Of a stretch of DNA of 64,000 nucleotides, positions 24,601 to 37,495 are shown piece by piece (position 1 is the stretch's first letter; the number at the start of each line of letters is the position of its first letter). Both the position numbers and the translations under genes were made by a program. The notes beneath the pieces are model-generated. The model worked only from the letters and a program-made list of their open reading frames with translations. It made no database searches and was not told the origin of the DNA. Source of the DNA: Bedellia somnulentella (taxonomy: Eukaryota > Arthropoda > Insecta > Lepidoptera > Bedelliidae); the NCBI GenBank assembly GCA_963576735.1, contig OY755178.1, forward strand, positions 12,586,001 through 12,650,000, read 5' to 3'.

Positions 24601-27490
24601 ATCTCATTACTTTATTTTAATAACTTGTTAATTGGAACATGGCAGTCTACCTCATCCACCGCTTGAACTTAATTGCAATGACACTCTTTCATTTCTTGTT
24701 CAAATCTCTGTTATATTTTGGAAGAACTATCTTCCCATCATTGCAGAAAGGAAGGTGAATTCAATATTTCCGTTCAGGATTTGCTAAATCGATCATACAC
24801 AATAGAGACTGTGTTATTGATAAACTAAGTGGGCTTACAATTTTCATTCATCAGTTCAGAGTGAATGATCTTAATGCTATTAATCAACACCCACGGAAAA
24901 CCTACGTATTTATTCACATTTTGTAGTAATAGCAACTTTGCCAATTCGTGAACCAACTAACCGCTAGTACAGCCTCCGTTTGATTAGTAAGTTCACAAAG
25001 TACGATAAAAATTAAATAAACATGTTCCAACTTTATGTATACCCCCAAGGATGTAAGCAATGTGAGTTAGAATTTCTAAGAAACAGGATGATAAACCCAA
25101 GTGTGATAGAAGCCTACTTCATATAATATACGATTAGATATTACACATCAAGGCATTATAAAATTGTCACATAATCAAGTAAAATTCAGCGATTTTATTT
25201 CTTGGCTTTAGTTTTCAGTAAAATCTTAATTTCTTGGAAAAACCATATTTTTTTAGCCCTTAAGTTACATGTAAAGTAATTTTATATGATTGGAAGTGTA
25301 ATCTCGATGTGTTATCGCCGTCCGTTACATTTACATTAGATGGACACAATATGAGCAGCAAGGTGTTTATTATGCGCTGTGCAGTACGCGGCCGGTCGGC
25401 ATAGCGGCTAGTTAGTAGTTCCGGATATGATCGGACGTGTCGGATGTCGCCGTGACTCACGAGGCGCCCACGCCCGCGCGCCCGCCCGACGGTTAAGACG
25501 CCCGCGCTCTGCTCGCGCCGCGCCGAGCTATACTTCTATCATTGATGTCGCGAAACTACACTTACTATTGCATACCTTTGGTATTGTACTTGTCTTGACT
25601 CTTATTTTGTGTCTACTTTTCATATGTTGGTAAAATTATATTCATCTTGATTAGTATGAGACAGTAAATTGCAAAATTATACATTACTAATTTCAATTTA
25701 TTGGAAAGAACAAAATATATTTGTTATATTATATTCGGAGAATAGCAAACAATATAATTACTAAGTTTATGACCTAATACATCACTAATAAATAGCTAAA
25801 GCTTATCCCAAGTTCTCCTTTATTTACGATCTAATAAGAAGTAGAAAAGTCCTTTCCAAGCCATATCTGCTAATATAAATCTAAATAAGTAAGACTTTTG
25901 CGAGTAAACAACATCACAGAAACTATAAAGTAACTTGCTTACTATGAATACTAGAAAATCCGAAAATATTGGCTAGCAGCCCAATTGTCTGCTGTCTAGA
26001 CCAACATGTCATGTTCCCATAGAATTTATCGTTACTCCAAGTACTTGTTGTCACGCTAGCGGATCCCACTGGGGTAGGCAAAAAGTATTGATCACTATTT
26101 TGTAGGATATTTCGCCAGCCCCTTTTAAGGTCTAAATCAATCACGAATAATGTATTGCTCCAATTGATGACTAAGTTAGGATTAGTCGAGCTCTTTCAAG
26201 TATCAACGACAGTATAATGAGAAGGCATCGTCGCCATAAGAAATGTATATGATTAATCAGTCAGTCTCTCACTTCTCACGTGACAAACTTACTCTCTCAC
26301 GCATCATGCTGTGAAGGCAGTAACTGAGATGAGACTAACATATCTTCTGCTCTGTTGAAGAGTTATCTAAAAGCAAATGCGTGTTTCTAATTGAAATGGA
26401 TAGTGTCTCAATCCAGTAAATTTTGGTTCTTTACTGCACTGCACTTAGACGATCACGAAAATGAATATCTTAACCATCGAAAGGTAATAGCAGTGCTTTT
26501 CTACTCAATTCTGTGTTGCATAAGGGATGTTCGAGTAGATGTCATTACTAACTAAGATTTTATTTTTATACCTATTACTTTTAATCTAACATCGTAGAAA
26601 TCTGGCAGGCAATTTTTAGATAAATGAAAAATAATCGATTAAAAACTAAATAGAATCGCTGTTTTAAAAATCATGTAACTAAAATCAACCTTTTTCTTTT
26701 GGAGAATTAACGATAATGAATCGACTCATGAAAAATACCGATTAGCAACAACCCTTACATCAGTATTTTTCGAGACGTTATAATTGCCCTGGTGTTTATC
26801 TCGTTTGTTGGTTTGGAAATGACCTTGTCTGGGGAAAATTTGATAACATTTTCGATATGCGGTAATTTGTTTGATTGGAACCGATTTGTGTAGGTAACGT
26901 ATATGACATCGAGTGAGCTACATGGGGCGGCGCGCCACGTCTCAAGGGCGGGCGGGCAGCTGGTCGATACCAGGCTGGACTGGCCCCACGCCAACACTCG
27001 CACATAAACCCACCCTCGTTTATACCTTTCTTATTTATGAACACACGGATAAGCTAGCGTGCTGTACTAAATCTTCACGAAATAACCGTTCTCGTTTTAT
27101 AGCAATGTTAATGAAGCATGGGGAAACGTATCCCCTCAACGCTGAGTCGACTGGCCTGTATGTTAAAAGGAAATAACGAGAAAAGTACCTGATTATCTTA
27201 AGAGATTTTGAGATATTGTTTATATAGGCAATTTCTTTTTATTTAAATAATAATATGCTAGTTGCGTTTACATCATTATGTTTTTGATTGTCACATTTTT
27301 GCTCGATTCAATGGATTGCCATTCAAAGCATAACAAATATCAAATAAGTACTTTAAAAGTGACTGTTTATATCTGTGTAATGATAACAAAAGGGCCACAA
27401 TCTATAAACATTAGAGAAGTTCTGTTATTCACAATAATAGAAATGTTTATGAATTCTTTCGGAATCTAAACATGACATGTTTTGTTGTAG
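21638..27490. other. Upstream region of rhomboid; possible 5' exons
   Basis: No coding exon is recognised. The first coding exon of rhomboid starts directly after a splice acceptor (TTTTGTTGTAG ends at 27490), so at least one non-coding exon must lie upstream. GC-rich patches that could hold it are 21740-21960 (followed by a possible donor GTATGT at 22026), 25380-25550 and 26920-27000. The remainder is AT-rich. Confidence 0.5.
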
Positions 27491-30400
27491 ATGAGCGGCA
27501 AGCGCACTCGCAGTTATAGATGCGCGATCCACCACCGAGACCGAGAGGTCAGCTCCGAGAACGACTTCCATCTTCTAGTAGAGGACCCCACGCTTTTTGC
27601 CAGGTAATATTAAACATCATCCCTTACATACTTTGCTTTATATTCACCTTTCAATATCCCTAAATTTTAGGTACAAATACAAGCATTTTCTCAACACCCT
27701 TTAGATAACAAGTCGCGTGAACGAAAGAGGTTCATTACATGAGGTCTTGCTTCTATGCATCAATTTAGCTGAAACTCGTCTGGTCTATGATGATGACTTT
27801 TATTGATATATCCTGTCAATACATCGATTTTTTTATATTAATAAATTGTTTTTCTTATTTTAACAATGTGAATCACAATTGATAATGACTTACCAAAATT
27901 AGAAGTAACACTAAATTGTACATGAGTGGTTTAATGCCTATTCAAAATATGAAATTATTGTGACTAAAATAAAAGTGTCATTCTGACGTGGGAACGCTAC
28001 GCTCCGTCACCAACACTTTTTTCGAATCTGAACCCTATGATAATATATATATAATAATTATGATATATTCTGATCATTAACGACTATGATGAACTATACT
28101 AAATTGCCGAGGAAGTATGTCGTTACCGAAGTAAAACAACTATCCCCCAAAGAGACCTCTTAAATTAATAAAATGTATGTTTTTACAGAATGGTGCACCT
28201 TGTAGCGATGGAAGTGTTGCCAGAGGAGCGGGAGAGGAAATATTACCAGGAGAGATACACGTGCTGCCCCCCACCGCTGTTCATCATCATCATCACATTA
28301 ATTGAGGTGAGATATTCATTAATGAGGTGATTACTTTCGTGGCCTAGTTGGTAACTTCTGGTTACGGAGGTCACGGATTCGAATCCCGCTGAGAGCTACT
28401 TTATACGATGATAATGAATGTGTGTTTCCTTTTCATAGATGTTATTTGTATGTGCATTTTATATTATTAAATATATGATCGAGTAAGTATCCCTTACCGC
28501 AGGTCTTTGTACCCTAGAAAGGGCTATATTGATATCTGTATAATAATATGTCCGTATATATTTATTTATTATACATTATATAGTGAATCCAAAATGCATC
28601 GAGCTATCGCGAGGGGAACCCGTGTAACAGTGAGTAAAATCAATTTCCGTGCACGAAACGGCCGTGTGTGGCGCACATAACGTACTTTCTTCGGATGCGT
28701 TCGCCGAGTTCGCTACACCTCACTTATCCTCGCTCTACTTGCTTCAAGTAATTAAAAATTTTAATTGTGGATTTCTCATCCGTGCTCTGTTGCGTTATTC
28801 GTTCGTAGTACAAAACAGATAGCGATTTATGTGTGTTTTCATAATGCATAAAATATGTTATAATTATTAGTAATAATAAAGTAACGTTAATGCGATTAAA
28901 ATTAAGATTTTTTATAACCAAACCATTTTGGCCTGAACGTAGTTCCAAAACAAAAACAAGACTATAATATAACTAACACCGACATCGCTAACTCGTTTTG
29001 TTATGTTTATGTTTATTTTAGACGGCGTCCGTGGCCCAGTTGATAGGTGACTTAGCTTCTAGGTCCATAGGTAGCGAATTCCAACCCCGCTGAAAGCCAA
29101 CTTTTTATGTGATGAGCATAAATGATTGAATTATAGTGCATTTTAAATAGGTAGTATTAAATAAATCGTTAAGTTAGTATCCCTCAATACATACCACTAA
29201 GTTGTAGTTAGTTTGGGTCAAATTTGATTTTTGTGATAGTCGTATCCACTTCTTTAGCATTGACAGACTAGACATTCCCAACTTCAAACCCCGTTTACCC
29301 AGACAACTCCACACTACGGAAGAAATTAACATATTCGCGACAGCAATCTTAACCCGTTCATTTTGTTCCAGTTGGGTGTGTTCGCATGGTACGCATGGGG
29401 TACCGGCGGCGTGGCGGCGGCGGCGGGCCCGGTGCCGGTGGACTCCCCGCTGGTGTACCGGCCGGACCGGCGGCGCGAGCTGTGGCGGTTCCTCACTTAC
29501 AGCGTCGTGCACGCCGGCTGGCTGCATCTCGCGTTTAACTTGCTTGTGCAGCTTGCTGTAAGTAGTTTTATTTTATACCTTTGTATCTGTCACCTTAGTA
29601 TACTTTTGAAGCAAGAACCTTTTCACAAAATATAGAATACACGTGAAATATGTATTATACAGAGTACCATGTAGACTTGACACAATCATAAGATACACTT
29701 TTAGTTATTGTCAATCTTTGGCCGAATTCAGTGATCAAGTCAAAATAACAATAGATTAATATTGCGTTTTATATTATTTTTCTAAAGCGAGGAAATAATA
29801 CCTCTTATTAGGAAGACCTCTTTAAACTTATTAGAATCATGGCCGAATTTCTATCACTGGAAAACATTTAGTCGTATTACATACATACATACATATACTC
29901 ACGGCTATAAATTCCTAGAAGGGGTAGCCAGAGCTAAGGAATTAGAAATTCCTCAGCCACTTTTGGAAGTTGCATGGGAAAAAGATAGTGAAATAAAGGT
30001 TGTTGGTGATGGGTCTCCAACCGCATCGCCCAAAAATCCCTTAAGGGACCCAATACCGTTAGTCGCCTCTTACGTACACCCACCGGAAGAAAAGGGGTAG
30101 TGCTATTCTAAGCCGACACTACACAGCATTAGTCGTATTAATTACGTATAAAAAAATGTATGACTAGAAATAATCACATTCGAGTTCTGGATTATAAGAA
30201 ATAATAATATAAAGTAATTAATTTATTTTCAGGTCGGTCTCCCACTAGAAATGGTTCACGGAGCGATAAGATGCGGCACTATATACCTAGCGGGAGTTCT
30301 AGGAGGCTCTCTAGCTGCGTCCGTTCTCGACCCGGACGTATGTCTGGCGGGCGCGTCGGGTGGAGTTTACGCGTTACTTGCCGCGCATCTGGCAAACGCC

Positions 30401-31121
30401 CTGTTGAACTTCCACGCGATGCGGTACGGCGCTGTGAGGTTGGTCGCGGCGCTCGCGGTCGCCTCGTGTGATGTGGGGTTCGCGGTACATGCTAGATATA
30501 CTAAGGTATTGTTTTATTTCAAATTATTTATGTACGTTTCATGTTATTATGAGGTAGGATTTGCAGTCTGAACTAAAAAAGTAAAAATTGTGTGAAATCT
30601 TTCTAGCTCATAATCAACAACTTAAATAATTGAAAGTAATTTTATACATACATACATATACTCACCGCTATAAATCCCTTAACGGGGTAGCCAGAACTTT
30701 GGAATGAGTAAGAATAAGTAATTTTATATAAATTTGAAAAGTCTCTCTTTTATGTAAATAAATAGTATAAATGATTGCTTTTGATCAAAGACACAGGTCA
30801 AGCACTGATATCCTTACATGCACTTTTTATGTTGACCACCATGGTTAATTTCCATATAAACTAAACCTTTATTTCCCCCTACAGGAAGTTCCGCCAGTAT
30901 CATACGCGGCGCACGTAGCAGGCGCGCTGGCCGGGCTCACAATCGGGTTGCTGGTGTTAAAACACGCGCAGCAACGACTATGGGCGCGCCTGCTGTGGTG
31001 GGCGGCGCTCGGTGTGTACGCGGCCTGCACTCTGTTCGCGGTGCTGTACAACGTGTGCAGCGCGCCCACCGACGAGCTGCACTACCTGCCGCCCGACCCG
31101 CCGCCGCTAGTGCCCTACTGA
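27491..31121 (+). CDS. rho: Rhomboid-family intramembrane serine protease (rho/stet clade)
   Basis: Rhomboids cut membrane-tethered EGF ligands such as Spitz in the secretory pathway, and so set EGFR signalling. Five exons join in frame to 308 residues: 27491-27603, 28189-28306, 29372-29557, 30233-30505, 30885-31121. After a basic N-terminus comes MVHLVAMEVLPEERERKYY and TCCPPPLFIIIITLIE (first membrane segment). WRFLTYSVVHAGWLHLAFN supplies the oxyanion His/Asn region. GASGG has the catalytic Ser (codon at 30356), and YAAHVAGALAGLTIG has the catalytic His (codon at 30912). The C-tail is Pro-rich. The coding exons are GC-rich (mostly G/C third positions in exons 3-5) against AT-rich introns. 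The exact paralogue, rho-1 or stet, is not settled by eye. Confidence 0.92.
28336..28520 (+). repeat. SINE-B, tRNA-derived, in rhomboid intron 2
   Basis: The pol III head has an A-box-like TGGCCTAGTTGG and a B-box GGATTCGAATCCCGCTGAGA, followed by a short AT-rich body ending near AAGTATCCCTTAC. A related copy is at 29021-29200 in the same intron. It differs from SINE-A in body and tail. Confidence 0.7.
29021..29200 (+). repeat. SINE-B copy, diverged, in rhomboid intron 2
   Basis: GTGGCCCAGTTGATAGGTGA (A box) and GAATTCCAACCCCGCTGAAAG (decayed B box) line up with the copy at 28336. The shared body words TGATGA, TGCATTTTA and AGTTAGTATCCCT follow in the same order. Confidence 0.65.
29880..30128 (-). 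repeat. Short RTE-derived element, complete
   Basis: This is the best full copy of the ~250-bp family. Read on the minus strand it starts with TGTGTAGTGTCGGCTTAGAA, the same start as the RTE-like LINE at 33633, and ends with the LINE-like CGTGAGTATATGTATGTATG tail. A 12-bp duplication TTAGTCGTATTA (29868-29879 and 30129-30140) bounds it. It lies in rhomboid intron 3. Confidence 0.9.
30643..30703 (-). repeat. Short RTE-derived element, 3' end fragment
   Basis: CATACATACATATACTCACC followed by GCTATAAATCCCTTAACGGG is the reversed 3' end of the ~250-bp element, strongly 5'-truncated. It lies in rhomboid intron 4. Confidence 0.7.
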
Positions 31122-33624
31122 TCGAACACTAACTTTAACTAATTTGTTTTTCTCACATTCCTACCGATTCACTCGACGCGTGCAAGTGGCTCTATATGTA
31201 GGTGCCCAGAGCTGAGATGTTGGCTCTAAGTGGTCGCGCCCAGAGCTGTTGGACGTAAATAAAAATATTATTTGAGATTTTCGTTAGAACGGGTATCTGA
31301 CAGATTCGAATTTCTTTTTTTGTTTTATATTATACCAAAGTTGAAAGAGGGTATGTCACTTTCTTTCTGCACTGCCTATAGCACGACTCAGAATAGTTTT
31401 GTATACAATTTTAACAGCTGTAGGGTATGATTCCATGACACAATACAGTGATCTCGTCCTCAAAAATTTAAAACCGTCTCATAATATCTGTCCACTGTTT
31501 ATGGTTATATTTAACCAATAATGATCGTCTTATGTAAGATAGCTTTAATTGTAAAACCAAATTTTGCTTCTTTTAACAAATGTTGAGAAGCAGTCATTGT
31601 AATGGACTGAAGTACTGCTACCTGTATGGAAGCGACGTACCAAGTTTGTATGAGAGAGACAGATCATAGTATTATGTATGACACCTTATGTGTTATCACC
31701 AGTGAGATATAACAGTTCTTTTAGTGTAAAAGTGTAAGAAACATTACAATGTGATGTAAATGTGTATATAAGCTTAAAGCGGTAACATTGCGTATGTATT
31801 CACGAATAGTATTTCCTCGTTTGAAGTCGCGTGTGAACTCACTCGACACTCAAAACACCTAGTCAATTTACCTTAGTGTGATTCGATGTAAGTAGCATAT
31901 TATTTTGAGGGGCCTGCATTATCCTTACTCTCTGCTCCATAAATCAATTCAGTTCTCCAGTACCTCGCGTCTTAACTAAATAAGTTGTTAATCTCGTAGC
32001 GTAAGCGTTTATGTGGCCTCCTCGCAATACTTAATTTTGTTAAGTAGTCTTAAATTATAATGGGTAGGTGAATATTTTTGTAATAATTGTGTCCGTAGAG
32101 TTGTTCAGGAAAGCCTAAGTTACCGATACTTCACGGAGAACGTGACCAACCAACTATATTTCCATAGTCGCAAAACATCACAACGATTAATTTAGAAAAG
32201 TCACTATAGTTTTACTCAATTCACCAAAGATTAGATTAAAGGTGTCAGTGCTTAAGTGATTGAAATTATTATTTTTCAAAGATTCTAAACAAATTTCACT
32301 GAAAGTAAATTAGTGATTGCGCTCACTGTCTGAATCGTATGTCAAGATTCGCTTATGATCAAAAATAATTGTTTAATTAGGAATAGGCGAAAGTTTTTTT
32401 ATTGATTTCAATTACTGTCTGATGTAGTACTGATTGTACAGGTTTTTTTTTATGTTTTATTTAATGTATGTTTATGAACATATAATGATCATACAACGTT
32501 GCTCAATAGCAATTATGCCCAATGTGGCAGTTATTTTACCAATTTTCATTTGTATTACTCGAAAAATAATGTTTCGTGATGAACATTTTAATTAACCACA
32601 TTTTTGGCTATTGTATTGACTGTAATACGCAAATTTCTTTTCCAATCTAATTATGTTTACCTGAATATGTTATCTATCCTGTATAATTCCTACAATTTGC
32701 TCACTTTGATTTATTGATTCCTAATATTTAATTATTATATCTATTTATAATATGATAGTAAATTATTAATGTCCAAACCGACTGATATTTGTAAAAAATA
32801 TTGCATAGAGTAATTCCATTATAATTTATTTAAAATTATTTTAAGTGTGAATCAAACACTGACCTTAACGGATCAAGATGATTATTATATAATGAAAATA
32901 AGAATATTAATAAAGGTGATTTTTTAAAGATAATTGTGTTTTGTATTATTTTCCTTATGTGTTAAAATAATATTACGTACTGGTCACCTCGGTGAAACAA
33001 GGGGATAATAAAATTGTACTATTAGCAATTTTACAATAGAGCCATTAAACGTTTTCAAACTGCTCACAGTGCTCCCACATCATAGATTCGTATTTGAGCA
33101 TTATATTACAATAATACCTCCCTGACTGACGAGCATTCGCGTGTAATGATATATATGTGGAGGAAAAGGGAAGATCTTCCGCTAGGCGGTGGTATGCCTG
33201 GGGACCGCGGTCCAACTGTATTAAGTTGGAACTTGTATATATAGTAAATGTTTTAGAAACTTCGATTGGGCGATGTACGATTTGTATGGCGAGTCTTGAT
33301 GACGCGTGTGACGTATATTACTTGGTTTCGTGTTGCTGTGGAATGTGATTCTTCTTGCACTGTCAGCGTTTTTATGTAGTGCGCGTCATTGTGTACTGAT
33401 AGCGCGTCGCTACATATATATCAGTCAAAAGGTTTATTTTTCAAAATTAAGTTAAATAGGTACTAGCATTTTTTCTAACGTCAAAATATTAAATTTATCA
33501 TTAATCCGTTGCTTCGGAAGGTGTTCGTAAAGAGAAGAAGCAACAAAGAAACTCTTTACATTCACAATTTTTATTTCTTCCAAAATATGCTTTGTACAAT
33601 TTTGGGTTTAACATATTTTTACTT
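31122..33624 (+). other. Probable rhomboid 3' UTR and intergenic DNA
   Basis: AATAAA polyadenylation hexamers occur at 31258 and 32909. The second, followed by a TGTGTTTTGT-rich stretch, would give a long 3' UTR of about 1.8 kb. No gene is recognised between this and the LINE at 33633. Confidence 0.5.
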
Positions 33625-34005
33625 TATAAAAGGCTGTGTAGTGTCGGCATAGAATAGCACTACCCCATCTCTTCCCGTGGGTGTTTCGTAGGAGACGACT
33701 AAGGGAACAGGGCTTTTCCATCTTCGCCCTTACACCAATCCAAGGTCTGCCGCGTCGAGGGATGCGTGGCCAGGGGTGAGCCTGGTCGCTAGCGTGCCGC
33801 CGTCCCGGAGCCTGGTGCACTCCGGGTACTAAATAACCTTACCTAGTCAAGCGGGGCTCTGGCTAGGCGGACAGTTTATTTCCCTTGCTTTTCGTGGGGT
33901 CCAAATGTGTTTCAGAACAAAAATTAAACACGATGGCGGCGATGTGGCTCGCCACCTGTCACGCCGTGGTTCCTCGCGGGGCGAAAAGTGGGCTGAAGAG
34001 ACCCG

Positions 34006-37000
34006 CTTTGGTACGATGAATGTGTGTGGGGGGATGCATGAAAAATTAGATGAAGTATGTTTGATTATGGAAGAATGAAACCTAGATTTTCTGTGTGTGA
34101 ATGAAACGAAGCGCAAGGAAAAAGAGGTTTCACAACTTGGCCCATTATGCATGTGTGAGTCCAAGGCTCCTATGGATAAAGGTGAAGGTAGGGCTTGTCC
34201 GGATGCGCATAATTTGCGTGTATGCTCCGGACATGTCCAAACCATTATCTGAGAGGGAGGAGTTTTGGAATTTGTTAGACGATGTTGCGAATGGGTGTGA
34301 TCAGAATGGGAGAATTGTTATGTTAGGAGATTTTAATGGTTGGGTTGGGGTGTCACGCAACGGTTGTGAAAGAGTTTTAGGAAAGTTTGGTGATAAAAGA
34401 GTGAACGAGAATGGGGAGAAAGTGATTGATGTATGTTTGGGGAGGAATCTTTGTGTTACGAACACGTTGTTTGAACACAAAGATATCCATATGTATACTA
34501 GACAGATGGGAAGCGAGAGAAGTATGATAGATTTTGTGATAGTGGATGAAAGGCTAAGAGCAAAGGTTGTTGACACCAGAGTCTATAGGGGCATTAACGT
34601 TGGCACAGATCACTTCCTCGTGATATCACGATTGAGGGGACTGTGCACGCGTTGGCGTCACAGGGCCAAAGTGTCAACAACTGAATTTGCGAGAGTAAAA
34701 GTGGAGAAATTGGAAGAGGATGTAAACATTAGAGATGAATACATGAAGAAATTGGACGAGAGACTACGTTGCGTGGAGATGAAGGATGAATTGGAAATAG
34801 AAGAAGCATGGGATATGCTCAAATCGTCAATGGTTGAATGTGCGACGGAAGTGTGTGGATTGAGTAAGAGGACAAATAGACCACCAACAAGTTGGTGGGA
34901 TAAAGATGTGAAAGAGGCAGTTGGAGATAAGAAGAAAGCTTGGTTGGATTTACTAGCGATTAAAGCTAGTAAACGAATGGATGCGAGTGTAACTGACGAT
35001 GTAGTGCAGAAAAGTGAAGATGAATATAAGAGAGTTAAGAATGAGGTAAAGAAGAAAATAGAAAAGAAAAAGCGAGATCTGCAAGAGTGGTGTGAGAGGA
35101 AACTTTCTGATAATTTCCGGGATAACCATAAGTTATTCTGGAAATATATCCGGAAAGAAAAGGGAGTTTCCCAAAACACGAGAGTGAGTGTAGTGAGAGA
35201 TGAACAGGGTGAATTGGCGACGGATGAAAGTAGCATAAGACGAGTATGGAAGAACTATTTTGAGGGACTGTTTGAAAAAGAGGATTCACCTATTTCTTCG
35301 CCAATTGGCAGCAATGTTGACTGGAATGAGGCAATGGGTGACAGTAGTGACAGTGAGATTAGTATGGAAGAAGTAATAAAAGCATTGAAAAGTATGAAAG
35401 TAGGGAAAGCGGCAGGGTATGATAGGATAAGTATCGAAATGCTGAGGGCTGGTAAAGGGTTGGTGGCTTCCTGGCTGTACTTCCTTTTTCAAAAGTGTTG
35501 GTCGAGTGGTAAAGTACCACGAGATTGGTGCAGGGCAGTAATTGTGCCCTTATATAAAGGAAAAGGGTCACACCAGGAAGCTAAAAACATAACATAAGAT
35601 AACATAAACATTCACGCCGTTTTATCCCCGAAGGGGTTGGCAGAGGTACCAATACTCCTGAACTCACATGGCAAGCGCCATCTAGTTTCCAGAGAAGGTA
35701 CCCACGTTTTGCTTAGACAGTGTACTGACGTGATAGGGGGCAGGCCTATCGCCGTTTTGTACGAATACACTGTCACATGACTAGGTACAACTCAGCCATG
35801 TGGGTTTCCTCACGATGTTTTCCCTCACCGTTAGCAACCATGATAAATTAATTAACCACACATATGACTTTAGAAAAGACAAATTGGTGTAGGCCCGTCC
35901 CAGGATTGGAACTCACGCCCTTCTGTTTTCGGGCGGGTGTTCTACCCACTGGACTATCATGTCGCTACAAAGACGCTAAAAAGAAGCTAAAAACTATCGC
36001 GGAATCAGCCTACTCAGTGTTGTAGGTAAATTGTATGCAAAGGTATTGATTGAAAGAGTGATGAATGAAACAGATGACAAAATTTGGGATGTGCAAGCAG
36101 GATTTAGAAAGGGAATGGGATGTATGGATCAAATCTTCTCTTTAAGGAGCATCACTGAAAAGTTCTTAGCCAAGAATCGAAAGGTGTATTGCTCCTTCAT
36201 AGATTTAGAGAAGGCGTATGATAGGGTGGTAAGGAAGTATTTGTGGGAGGTGTTATCCAAGTTCGGCTTGGGGAGCCAACTTATACGTGCATTGGTATCA
36301 CTCTATGAGGATTCTAGTGCATGTGTAAGAATAAATGGGGAAAACACAGACTGGTTCGGTATCTCTAGAGGTGTCCGACAGGGATGTGTAGCTTCTCCGT
36401 GGCTCTTCAATTTGTTCATGGATGTGAGATTACTGTCTGATAGAGTTGCGTGAAAGTGAGTATGGACTGAGAATGGGTGGATTCGTCATCAAATGCCTCT
36501 TATATGCTGATGATCAAGTGTTACTTGCATCGTCGGTTGAAGAGTTGCAAGAGATGATGAATATTGCATGTACGTCGTTTGAAAGAAAAGGAATGAGAGT
36601 GAATGTAGATAAAACCAAAACCATGGTTTTTGAGAGAGAGGAGAATATGACTGAATGCGTGATTGAGATCGATGGTAAGAAAGTGGAACAAGTGAAAGAG
36701 TTCGTATATCTGGGAAGTTTGTTCACTAGGGATGGAAAGTGTGAAGAAGACATTGAAAGAAGAGTAAAAAAGGGTAATGCGGTAAATGGAGCACTGGATA
36801 GTCTCATGTCTAGTCAATCGGTGTCTGAAAAGGCTCGAATGGCTGTGCATGATGCTGTCCTCGTTCCTACGCTTATGTATGGTAGTGAATGTTGGGTGTG
36901 GCAGAAGAAGCATGAAAGCAGAGTGAATGCAGTAGAAATGAGGTCCCTCAGAAAAGTTTGTAATGTGAGGTTATGTGATCGTGTAAGGAATGACGTGATT

Positions 37001-37327
37001 CGTGAAAGATGTGGTGTAAAAGATGATATTGTAAGAAAGATAGAGAAAGGAATGTTGAGATGGTTTGGGCATATAGAGAGGATGGATGACAGTAAATTGG
37101 TAAAAGAGATCTATAGAGCCAATGTGGAAGGTAATGTTAGTAGAGGACGACCTCGGAGGACACATTTGGATCAAATAGAAAATGTACTCAAAAAGGCAGG
37201 TGTCCGTAGTACGAAGAATAAAAGAGCATGTATGAAAAGACTGATGGATGTGAATGAAGCTAGAGAGGTTTGCCAGGATCGTACAAAGTGGCGATCGATA
37301 GTCTCTGCCTACCCCAATGGGAACTAA
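34006..37327 (+). pseudogene. Endonuclease/reverse transcriptase of RTE-like LINE, broken
   Basis: The endonuclease part begins near FGTMNVCGGMHEKLDE (about 34006), with an in-frame TGA after IMEE, then a frameshift into the long frame from about 34101. That frame has IICVYAPD, VMLGDFNGWVG and GTDHFLVISRL. RT blocks follow: AAGYDRISIEMLRAG, then the SINE insertion in the codon run before RGISLLS. Next come FIDLEKAYDRV and GVRQGCVASPWLFNLFMD, then a second frameshift near 36430, then CLLYADDQVLLASS (YADD catalytic box) and the C-terminal GRPRRTHLDQI. A stop, two frameshifts and an insertion make it dead. Proteins of this family are often annotated 'craniofacial development protein 2-like' in insects; that label reflects the endonuclease domain, not host function. 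Confidence 0.88.
35589..35982 (-). repeat. SINE-A copy inserted in LINE reverse transcriptase
   Basis: Full SINE-A in reverse orientation: tail AACATAAGATAACAT at the left, antisense B box (CCAGGATTGGAACTC) and A box (CCACTGGACTATCA) at the right. A perfect 12-bp duplication GAAGCTAAAAAC (35577-35588 and 35983-35994) is made of LINE coding sequence. The insertion therefore postdates the LINE. Confidence 0.93.
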
Positions 37328-37495
37328 CGGCGTGAGAATATGTATGTATGTATAAAAGATTTTCTATGCGACCAAACCAAACGCTAGTTTGACATAATTA
37401 AACTAAATTGTCCATCACAAAAAATAGAAGAAAGGATTTTTCTTAACATACGTAACAAACGTAGGTACAAGCAGAAACCAATAATTATGCCTCAT

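Larger units (their letters stand above)
33633..37350 (+). mobile_element. RTE-like non-LTR retrotransposon, near full length, inactive
   Basis: Its start (GCTGTGTAGTGTCGGCATAG) and 3' end (CGTGAGAATATGTATGTATG) both match the short elements elsewhere. An 8-bp duplication TATAAAAG lies on each side (33625-33632 and 37351-37358). It encodes an APE-type endonuclease followed by reverse transcriptase. SINE-A interrupts it at 35589-35982. A second, 5'-truncated copy is at 52817-54729. Confidence 0.88.

Noticed and set aside
29174..29527. Minus-strand frame over rhomboid exon 3
   Set aside because: It is the antisense of GC-rich rhomboid coding sequence; no conserved domain.
29363..29635. Reading rhomboid exon 3 as an independent small protein
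   Set aside because: It has acceptor and donor sites and joins in frame with exons on both sides.
34301..36913. Long minus-strand open frames across the LINE (also 52809-54549)
   Set aside because: They are shadows of the plus-strand reverse transcriptase; composition is Ser/Phe/His-rich and matches no family.
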